DNA of 64,000 bases from Hymenobacter nivis (GTDB lineage: Bacteria; Bacteroidota; Bacteroidia; Cytophagales; Hymenobacteraceae): positions 2,480,001 through 2,544,000 of the forward strand of contig NZ_CP029145.1 in the NCBI RefSeq assembly GCF_003149515.1. Direction: 5' to 3'. How positions within the stretch are numbered: position 1 is the first letter of the stretch; every line of letters begins with the position of its first letter. Position numbers and translations under genes: made by a program. Below, piece after piece: positions 58,323 to 64,000 of the stretch. Under the pieces are notes generated by a model that had not been told where the DNA came from, ran no database searches, and saw only the letters and a list, made by a program, of their open reading frames with translations.

Positions 58323-58855
58323 GTCGTGGGGATAGGCGCTTGCCCCCGCCGGTCATTGCTAAAGCGGTTCCCAATTCGGTGTGCCCGGTTGTGGTTTTCA
58401 AGTCAGTGCACCGCAGCGCGAACTTAGTGGTTCGCGCCGCCACGCGGCCATCGCTGGGACGAAGCGAGCAACGCGAACTACCAAGTGCGCGTTACTGCTT
58501 CGTGGCTGTACGCTGATCGGGAAACCGCTCTGGTTGCTGCGCTGGCCTGTACCGCCAAGCTGCGCTGGCACCGCTACAGTCGTTCCCCTAGAGCGGTTTT
58601 CGAGTTAGTGTACCCGGTGCTGTAGAACGGAGTGGCACTCCGTTTGGCATTTGCATGAAAACGGAGCGCCACTCCGTTCTACAATCCTTCCGTACTGGCG
58701 GCACACTGACTTTAAAACCGCGATAACGGGCGATTTCCAGGTCCTTGTACAGCCTGGTTGCTGCCGGTCCGCCAGCTCTTTCATCCAGCCGACCAGGCCG
58801 TACCCGGACCTGAAAACTGCTCTAATGGGCGGGGGTAAGCCCCGCCCCTACCCTG
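58323..58855. repeat. Composite repeat island: D halves around B', C units
   Basis: The left edge (GCTTGCCCCCGCCGGTCATT GCTAAAGCGG) and the right edge (..AACTGCTCTAATGGGCGG GGGTAAGCCCC) are inverted copies of each other and of family D. Inside are an inverted family C tail (GGTTTTCAAGTCAGTGCACC, 58395-58414), a B-like palindrome 58411-58500 (GCGCGAACTTAGTGGTTCGC..), and a full family C unit (58622-58721). No gene is present in the 650-base gap. Confidence 0.75.
58622..58721. repeat. Family C palindromic repeat, copy 2
   Basis: GTAGAACGGAGTGGCACTCC, spacer, GGAGCGCCACTCCGTTCTAC, then the tail CCTTCCGTACTGGCGGCACA CTGACTTTAAAACCGC. It matches copy 1 at 3053-3152 across the hairpin and the tail. 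Confidence 0.85.
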
Positions 58856-58870
58856 CTTCACGCCGGGGCC

Positions 58871-60028
58871 CTATAGCTGAATCATGATTGGCCCGTGGCC
58901 GGCCCGCGGCATCCGGTACGCCTTCAGCCACGCTTTGAGGGCGGCCGGGTCGTGCTCGAAGGCCAGCACTTCGGCGGCCAATTGCTTGATTTTGGCTTGC
59001 AGCTTAGTAGTTTGGCGCTTGAAGTCGTACTCCATCGCGGCCGGCGTGGTCAGCGCGTAATACGGCTGCCCGGTGAAGCCCGACAGCTCCTGCTGCTCTT
59101 CGTAGAGGGCGTCGTCGAGGTCGCTGGCTTGCTCGCGCAGCAGCTTGTTGTAGTGGCGGAGCTGGTCTTCGGCCAGGTTTTCGAGGTGGCTTTGGTCGAT
59201 GTGTTCCAGCTCCAGCTGAAGGCGCAGCAGCGTCAGCAGCTCGTTGGCCTCGTAGGCAGCGGTCACCTGTTGCAGCAGCGCGGTTTTGCGGGCTTTCTCG
59301 GCTTCGTCGGGCTCCAGGTCGGGGTGCAGGGCCTTCACCAGGTCCATGTACAGCGAGCGCACCGACTTGGTGATGCGCTGCTCCTCGGCCAGCTTTTTGG
59401 CTTCGGCGGCCTGTTGTTTAGGCGATTTTTTGCGGGTGGCGCGGCGGGCTTCCTGGCCTTGCTGCGCGGCCTCGTACTCAACCTGCTGGGCGGCCATTTT
59501 CTCATCCACGTAGGCCCGGAACTTCTCCTGCGTGCTCACGTCCACGGCCGGGTCGAACACAATGCCGAAGCGCATCGCGAACAGCTTCTTCATGGCCTCC
59601 GAGGTTTGCCGCTCTTCCTCGACCTCCTCCTCGGCCGACGCAGGCGGCGGGGCGTGCTTGTCGAAAATGGGCTGCAAATCGGGGTGGCCGCGCTCCACCA
59701 AGTCGTAGCAGCCATCGAGCAGCAGGTCCACAATTTTGCGGCGTTCGCCCTTTGTGAGCTTGTATGTTTCCAGGGCCCGGTCAAACAGCCGCACCAGGTC
59801 GGCCCGTACCGCGTTGTGCTGGGTTTGCAGCGGCCGGTACTCATTTTGCACGCGCTGCCGCAGCCGGGTGGCAGCTTCACGGAATTCCTGAACGTCTTTT
59901 TCCAGCTTGGCGATGCGCTTAGTAAGGCGGTTGAACTCCTTCTGGGCCTTGGAAAGCGGGGCGTCGTCGGCGCTGGGCGACTGAATGTGCACCAGTTGGG
60001 GCTTGGGCGCGGCGGTTTTCTTGGCCAT
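58871..60028 (-). CDS. J-domain protein with long coiled coil
   Basis: 385 residues from MAKKTAAPKPQLVHIQ. Two coiled-coil blocks (about 25-90 and 165-220) precede a J-domain-like segment at about 222-270, VRSLYMDLVKALHPDLEPDE, with HPD at 235-237. A second HPD (115-117) is coincidental or degenerate. The C-terminal 110 residues are helical and end QL. J-domains stimulate Hsp70. No DnaK gene is near, and the architecture is unlike DnaJ (no Gly-rich, zinc-finger or CTD regions). Confidence 0.75.
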   Translation of the reverse strand: MAKKTAAPKPQLVHIQSPSADDAPLSKAQKEFNRLTKRIAKLEKDVQEFREAATRLRQRVQNEYRPLQTQHNAVRADLVRLFDRALETYKLTKGERRKIVDLLLDGCYDLVERGHPDLQPIFDKHAPPPASAEEEVEEERQTSEAMKKLFAMRFGIVFDPAVDVSTQEKFRAYVDEKMAAQQVEYEAAQQGQEARRATRKKSPKQQAAEAKKLAEEQRITKSVRSLYMDLVKALHPDLEPDEAEKARKTALLQQVTAAYEANELLTLLRLQLELEHIDQSHLENLAEDQLRHYNKLLREQASDLDDALYEEQQELSGFTGQPYYALTTPAAMEYDFKRQTTKLQAKIKQLAAEVLAFEHDPAALKAWLKAYRMPRAGHGPIMIQL

Positions 60029-60062
60029 ATGAGCAAAGGCAGGGAAAGTATCTGACCGCAAA

Positions 60063-60221
60063 TTACGGGCGGTTTTCCATTTCGTTTCCGGGGCCCCCGC
60101 CGCTTCCCGCCGCCTGCACCAGCGTCTGGATAAAGGCCCAGCGCTGTTGCAGCAGCGCCAGGGGCCCAATCTTCTCCAGCAAAATCAGGCAGCTGGCATC
60201 AGCAATGATAACGGGCGGCAT
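60063..60221 (-). pseudogene. Truncated PIN-domain (DUF3368) toxin
   Basis: 52 codons: MPPVIIADASCLILLEKIGP LALLQQ matches the conserved N-terminus of DUF3368 PIN toxins (VIVADASPLIxLxKIGxLxLL with the catalytic Asp). Beyond that, the sequence loses family similarity and stops at 60063-60065. A complete PIN toxin is about 155 residues. It overlaps the end of the antitoxin remnant, the usual order of such pairs. Confidence 0.7.
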
Positions 60222-60402
60222 CCTGCACGTCGTTTTGCAGGTCTTCCTCCGTCAGGCTGAAGATCGAGACGCCGTAATCGCCCAGCAGTTCCATGAACGT
60301 GCGCTTGCTGTAACCCGCCATTTCAGCCGCTTGCCCTAACGACAGTTTGCCCTACTCATAAAGGCGCGTGGCCCGCAGCATGGTCACTTCAATGGTGCCA
60401 CA
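60199..60402 (-). pseudogene. Decayed UPF0175 antitoxin
   Basis: The frame reads MLRATRLYE, stop (TAG at 60354-60352), GKLSLGQAAEMAGYSKRTFM ELLGDYGVSIFS, then EEDLQNDVQDAARYHC and TGA at 60201-60199. UPF0175 antitoxins have RLYxxGxLSLGxAAExAGxSxxxFxELLxxxGV, so the TAG replaces a residue that is usually Gln or Glu (CAG to TAG is simplest). Sequence upstream (GTIEV) suggests the N-terminal part is also shortened. Confidence 0.75.
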
Positions 60403-60411
60403 ATAAAATTA

Positions 60412-61101
60412 CTATTTCAACAAATCATTTATCTTTTGCTGAGCATTTAAAGGATTATATCCTTCCATAATACACGCCCGGTTAATCAATTCAGAAATCA
60501 TTCCCGAGCCATAAAAATCAATAGGCTGGGTTTTTTGATATTTTTTTATTACTTCTTTAAAAGTTTCTCCTTTAATTATTTCGATAATGCTTTGCGCTTG
60601 CTGCTTAGTTGAAATTAACTTCAGCCTTGTCAAATCCTTTATATATTTATTACTAAAATAGGTAAAGTAAAAATTATTCCGAAGAATCGCTATATTTACC
60701 TGCGCAGTATCTATTTGGATTTTTGTAGAACCCAAACGTAGAGGTAAATAACCCAACTCATCGTTGTTAATAATTTTTAAAATCATTAACGAGTAACGGG
60801 TCTGAGGATAGGGCTTAGACGTAAGAGGTATCGTATCTAAACGCTCTAATTTTAAAACATAGAACGGAGCTTGACTTATTAAGGAAATAATTTTATAATA
60901 CGCCGATGGTTTCGCAAGGCATCGGTGTGGTATACCAGGATACGTGTAGCAATTAAATTGGTAGATAGTATCGTTACACTGACGCAGTGTCGGTGTCTGT
61001 ATTCCGCGTCCGATAAAGCTGTAGTCTCCATAAATAACGCGCTGGGCAGCTACTTTATCGGAGAAAGTAAAAAGCACGATCAACCAAAGCAACTTTAACA
61101 T
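60412..61101 (-). CDS. AT-rich hypothetical secreted protein
   Basis: 229 residues with a signal peptide (MLKLLWLIVLFTFSDKVAAQ). The rest is rich in Ile, Lys, Tyr and Asn and shows no family I recognise. Cys residues sit near 41, 50 and 62. Base composition is far lower in GC than every neighbour, a strong sign of transfer from another lineage. An exact -7-like box TAAGTTTG is at 61178-61171 (minus strand). It lies next to a toxin-antitoxin relic. Confidence 0.75.
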   Translation of the reverse strand: MLKLLWLIVLFTFSDKVAAQRVIYGDYSFIGRGIQTPTLRQCNDTIYQFNCYTYPGIPHRCLAKPSAYYKIISLISQAPFYVLKLERLDTIPLTSKPYPQTRYSLMILKIINNDELGYLPLRLGSTKIQIDTAQVNIAILRNNFYFTYFSNKYIKDLTRLKLISTKQQAQSIIEIIKGETFKEVIKKYQKTQPIDFYGSGMISELINRACIMEGYNPLNAQQKINDLLK

Positions 61102-61170
61102 ACCGATGAATAGTTAAAAACGCGTGGTTGGTCAACTATTTTTTTACCTGATTGCCGACTGTAATAAATT

Positions 61171-61178
61171 CAAACTTA
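61171..61178 (-). promoter_or_regulatory. Possible -7 box of the AT-rich gene
   Basis: TAAGTTTG on the minus strand, an exact TAnnTTTG match 70 bases ahead of the start codon. No well-spaced -33 box is seen. Confidence 0.4.
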
Positions 61179-61212
61179 CTAAGTACTCACGCACAAGTAA
61201 GCGTATTGAACT

Positions 61213-61308
61213 GAACGTCATGCTGAGCGCAGTCGAAGCATCTCTACCTCGTAAGTAAATAATTACTTATTGCGGTAGAGACGCTTCGACTGCGCTCAGC
61301 ATGACCGC
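61213..61308. repeat. Family A palindromic repeat, copy 6
   Basis: GAACGTCATGCTGAGCGCAG TCGAAGCATCTCTACC, AT spacer, then the inverted arm GGTAGAGACGCTTCGACTGC GCTCAGCATGACCG followed by TTTTTT. It lies after the carboxylase gene and before the AT-rich gene and may terminate transcription. Confidence 0.88.
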
Positions 61309-61348
61309 CTTTTTTGCTACGGTTACTTTTGCGCGACTACTTAATTAT

Positions 61349-62983
61349 TCACACCTGAATAACCCCCACGTTATACGCCTTTTCAATCGGCGCGTGGTTG
61401 GCCGCGCTTATTCCCTCCGAAATAATCTTCCTAGTTTCCAACGGGTCAATTACCGCATCTACCCACAACCGCGCCGCCGCGTAGTAGGGCGATAATTGCT
61501 CCTCGTAGCGGGCTTTGATGCGGTCGAGCAGTTCCTTTTCGGCTTCGGGGGTGATGACTTCGCCTTTGGATTTGAGGGAAGCGACTTGGATTTGCAGCAG
61601 GGTGTTGGCGGCGGCGGCGCCGCTCATTACGGCCAGTTGGGCGGTGGGCCAGGCCACGATTAGGCGCGGGTCGTAGGCTTTGCCGCACATGGCGTAGTTG
61701 CCGGCGCCGTAGCTGTTGCCAATGATGACGGTGAACTTGGGTACTACGCTGTTGGCCATGGCGTTCACCATCTTCGCGCCGTCCTTGATGATGCCGCCCT
61801 GCTCGCTGGCCGAGCCCACCATGAAGCCCGACACGTCGTGCAAAAAGACCAGCGGGATGCGTTTCTGGTTGCAGTTCATGATGAAGCGAGCGGCCTTGTC
61901 GGCCGAGTCGGAGTAGATGACGCCGCCCATCTGCATCCCGGTTTTCTTGCTCTTCACGATTTTGCGCTGGTTGGCCACGATGCCCACGGCCCAGCCATCG
62001 ATGCGCGCCAGCCCGCAAATGAGCGTCTGGCCGTAAAGGTCTTTGTAGGGCTCGAATTCGGAGTTGTCCACCAGGCGGTTGATGATTTCCATCATGTCGT
62101 AGGGCTTGGCGCGGTCGGCGGGCAGCAGGCCGTAGATATCGGCCTCGGGCAGCGCGGGCGCCACGGGCGCCTTGCGGCTGAAGCCGGCCGTGGGCAGGGC
62201 CCCCAGCTTGTCGAAAATGTTGCGGATGTGGTCCAGCGCCTCCTCGTCGGTATCGAACTTGTAGTCCGTCACGCCCGACACTTCCGAGTGCATGGCCGCG
62301 CCGCCCAGGGCCTCGTTGTCGATGGTTTCGCCGATGGCCGACTTCACCAGGTACGAGCCGGCCAGGAACACCGAGCCCGTGCCGCTCACAATCATGGCCT
62401 CGTCGCTCATGATGGGCAGGTAGGCGCCGCCGGCCACGCAGGGCCCCATGATGGCCGAAATCTGCACGATGCCCAGGCTGCTCATCACTGCGTTGTTGCG
62501 GAAGATGCGGCCGAAGTGCTCCTTGTCGGGAAAAATCTCGTCCTGCATGGGCAGGTACACGCCCGCCGAATCGACGAGGTAGATGATGGGCAGGCGGTTT
62601 TCGAGGCTGATTTCCTGGGCCCGCAGGTTCTTTTTGGCGGTGATAGGAAACCACGCGCCGGCCTTCACGGTGGCGTCGTTGGCCACCACCACGCACTGCC
62701 GGCCCTGCACGTAGCCAACGACTACGACCACACCGCCGCCGGGGCAGCCGCCTTCTTCCTGGTACATGCCTTCGCCGGCAAAAGCCCCGATTTCCACCTG
62801 GGCCGCGCCCTTATCCAGCAGGTAGGCAATTCGTTCGCGGGCCGTGAGCTTGCCCTTGGCTTTGTGGGCGGCGATGCGCTTTTCACCCCCGCCGAGGGCC
62901 ACGCGGGCCAGCCGCTGGCGGAGTTGAAAGGCGAGTTGCTTGAGTTGGTCTTCGTTGCGGTTGAACTCGATGGTGGGCGACAT
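61349..62983 (-). CDS. Acyl-CoA carboxylase beta subunit
   Basis: 544 residues from MSPTIEFNRNEDQLKQLAFQ, two crotonase-type carboxyltransferase domains. Domain 1: GKLTARERIAYLLDKG, VVVANDATVKAGAWFPITAK and VSGTGSVFLAGSYLVKSA. Domain 2: FLHDVSGFMVGSASEQGGII, VPKFTVIIGNSYGAGNYAMC and DPRLIVAWPTAQLAVMSGAA. It could be propionyl-CoA or methylcrotonyl-CoA carboxylase; the VKAGAWFPITAKKNLRAQEI stretch slightly favours the methylcrotonyl type. The biotin carboxylase subunit is not in the window. Confidence 0.88.
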   Translation of the reverse strand: MSPTIEFNRNEDQLKQLAFQLRQRLARVALGGGEKRIAAHKAKGKLTARERIAYLLDKGAAQVEIGAFAGEGMYQEEGGCPGGGVVVVVGYVQGRQCVVVANDATVKAGAWFPITAKKNLRAQEISLENRLPIIYLVDSAGVYLPMQDEIFPDKEHFGRIFRNNAVMSSLGIVQISAIMGPCVAGGAYLPIMSDEAMIVSGTGSVFLAGSYLVKSAIGETIDNEALGGAAMHSEVSGVTDYKFDTDEEALDHIRNIFDKLGALPTAGFSRKAPVAPALPEADIYGLLPADRAKPYDMMEIINRLVDNSEFEPYKDLYGQTLICGLARIDGWAVGIVANQRKIVKSKKTGMQMGGVIYSDSADKAARFIMNCNQKRIPLVFLHDVSGFMVGSASEQGGIIKDGAKMVNAMANSVVPKFTVIIGNSYGAGNYAMCGKAYDPRLIVAWPTAQLAVMSGAAAANTLLQIQVASLKSKGEVITPEAEKELLDRIKARYEEQLSPYYAAARLWVDAVIDPLETRKIISEGISAANHAPIEKAYNVGVIQV

Positions 62984-63155
62984 GGGGCGGGATTTGGGGA
63001 GGAAATGGGCACAAAAAATCCGCCCGGAGGCGGATTTCAAAGGTACGGCGGCGGGCACGGCAAGAAAGAGAGCTGTCATCCTGCACATCAGGCAGAGATG
63101 AAGGATAACAGGGCATAATCAGGATGACGAATTCTTTATTGCCATTCCTGGGGCC

Positions 63156-64000
63156 CTACTTCAGCGCCGGCGTGCTTTCCACTTTTTTGGTTTCGGTGGT
63201 CACGGTGCCGTCGGGGCTTTTGGTGGTTTCCTTCTTGGTTTTGTCCTTGCCGCCGCCGAATACCGAAAAGTGCACGTAGCGCTTGGGATTGGCCTTAAAG
63301 TCTACCAGTAGCGAATTGGTGCTGGCCGAGGTAGTGGTCAGGTTATTGTAGAGCGTCGAGTCGTTGAGCAGCTTGCCAAGCGAGCCGTTCTGGTCGTTCA
63401 GGGCCTTGTTGAGGCTGGCCACGGTAGTTTGGGCCTCGGCCATGGTGGCGTTGAGGCGGCGCACGGCCGAACCCACGGGGGCCTTTTTCAGCGAATCAGA
63501 CAGCTGGCTGAAGTTGGTAGCGATGCGGTCGAGCTTGGTGCTGCTGCCGTTCAGGGCCCGGGTGAGGTGGGCCATATTGGTGGTGATTTCGTTGATGTTG
63601 CGCTGGTTCTGAATGATCAGGTTTTTCAGTGCCTCCGAGCTGCCCTGGGCGTTCAGCAGCGTGGCCTGGATGCTGACTTTGGCGTCCTTGCTCAGGAAGC
63701 CGTTCACGCGGGCCAGCGTCGAGTCCACGGTACCGAGCATGGGCAGCGCCTTGGCCTGGAAGGCGTCAGCGATGCTGGCCACAGTGAACGACTTCAGCTC
63801 CTCGCCGCCGCTGTATGTTTTGCTGTTTTTACCCATGAATAGGGTAATGGTCTTCGTCCCCAACAGCGAGCCCGCCAGGCTGGCCACCGTGGAGTCGCCC
63901 ACCACGAGGTCTTTTTTCAATTCAAAGGTGGCTTTCACCATATTGCCTTCCTTGGGCAGCAGCTCCAGGTTTTTCACCTGCCCCACTTTAATGCCGTTGA
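63156..64000 (-). CDS. MCE/MlaD family protein (5' end beyond window)
   Basis: At least 281 residues are present; the frame stays open at the right edge (NGIKVGQVKNLELL is typical of the interior of an MCE domain), so the N-terminal membrane anchor lies outside. The visible MCE domain part runs to about KSFTVASIADAF, followed by a long coiled coil and tail (SSTKLDRIATNFSQLSDSLK, KRYVHFSVFGG). MlaD-type proteins are the periplasmic lipid-binding part of Mla ABC systems. The permease and ATPase genes are probably beyond the edge. Confidence 0.88.
   Translation of the reverse strand, partial: NGIKVGQVKNLELLPKEGNMVKATFELKKDLVVGDSTVASLAGSLLGTKTITLFMGKNSKTYSGGEELKSFTVASIADAFQAKALPMLGTVDSTLARVNGFLSKDAKVSIQATLLNAQGSSEALKNLIIQNQRNINEITTNMAHLTRALNGSSTKLDRIATNFSQLSDSLKKAPVGSAVRRLNATMAEAQTTVASLNKALNDQNGSLGKLLNDSTLYNNLTTTSASTNSLLVDFKANPKRYVHFSVFGGGKDKTKKETTKSPDGTVTTETKKVESTPALK

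Noticed and set aside
27401-61308. CRISPR array from the recurring GTCATGCTSA units
   Set aside because: The units are dispersed palindromes kilobases apart, with no regular spacers and no cas genes.
61838-63118. Open frame of 426 codons opposite the carboxylase gene
   Set aside because: Shadow composition; the minus-strand gene has unmistakable carboxyltransferase motifs.

Overview
The window looks like chromosome from a Hymenobacter-like member of the Bacteroidota (Cytophagales, Hymenobacteraceae). The evidence is GC-rich coding DNA with short AT-rich spacers, weak Shine-Dalgarno sequences, promoter boxes of the Bacteroidota -7 type (TAnnTTTG), and families typical of the phylum (OmpA-PD40, DUF5916, DUF4097, DUF2490, DUF6702, acyl-CoA carboxylase beta, MutA/MutB). 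No rRNA, intact tRNA, CRISPR array, integrase, prophage or intact insertion sequence was seen. The genus is an inference from content, not a search result.

Layout. 1-8.8 kb: an OmpA/PD40 envelope protein, a translationally coupled DoxX-like pair, a GreA/GreB-like protein, two unknown proteins, a membrane protein + NarX-type kinase + NarL-type regulator operon, and a Band-7 protein. 8.8-16.3 kb: a GH3 protein, OsmC, dnaA, a 5'-nucleotidase split into two genes, and an outer-membrane protein. 16.4-20.6 kb: both subunits of methylmalonyl-CoA mutase. 20.6-27.4 kb: a DUF418 protein, an SDR relic, an ankyrin protein, an SDR enzyme, dxr and rseP. 27.5-36.1 kb: small conserved proteins, the mutase chaperone GTPase MeaB, a carotenoid oxygenase and a DUF262/DUF1524 (GmrSD-type) nuclease. 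36.1-46.3 kb: a DUF5916 protein, an ECF sigma / zinc-finger-HEAT anti-sigma / two DUF4097 genes operon, a BlaI-BlaR1-type pair with three operators, and folB. 46.7-54 kb: a DivIVA-like protein, a WD40 protein, a phosphopantetheinyl transferase, a redoxin, a SirB1-like protein, a multiply broken poxB and a DUF2490 protein. 54-58.2 kb: a GntR/ABC-exporter/DUF2807/DoxX operon with its operator. 58.8-64 kb: a J-domain coiled-coil protein, a decayed UPF0175-PIN toxin-antitoxin pair, an AT-rich foreign-looking gene, an acyl-CoA carboxylase beta subunit, and an MCE/MlaD protein that runs off the right edge.

How genes connect. mutA-mutB, meaB and the carboxylase beta subunit could together form a propionyl-CoA to succinyl-CoA route, although they lie in three separate places. 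Three regulatory modules can be read from sequence: BlaI with three evenly spaced palindromes, GntR with a palindrome just downstream of a -7 box, and an ECF sigma/anti-sigma pair leading a DUF4097 operon.

The most striking feature is the intergenic DNA. At least eight families of long palindromic repeats occupy most larger spacers, some nested in one another, and one supplies the last codons of dxr. Several genes are also in visible decay: poxB, a DoxX-like gene, an SDR fragment and the toxin-antitoxin pair. I found no clearly new defence or catalytic system. The strongest candidates for something undescribed are the repeat families and the regulator-operator arrangements.
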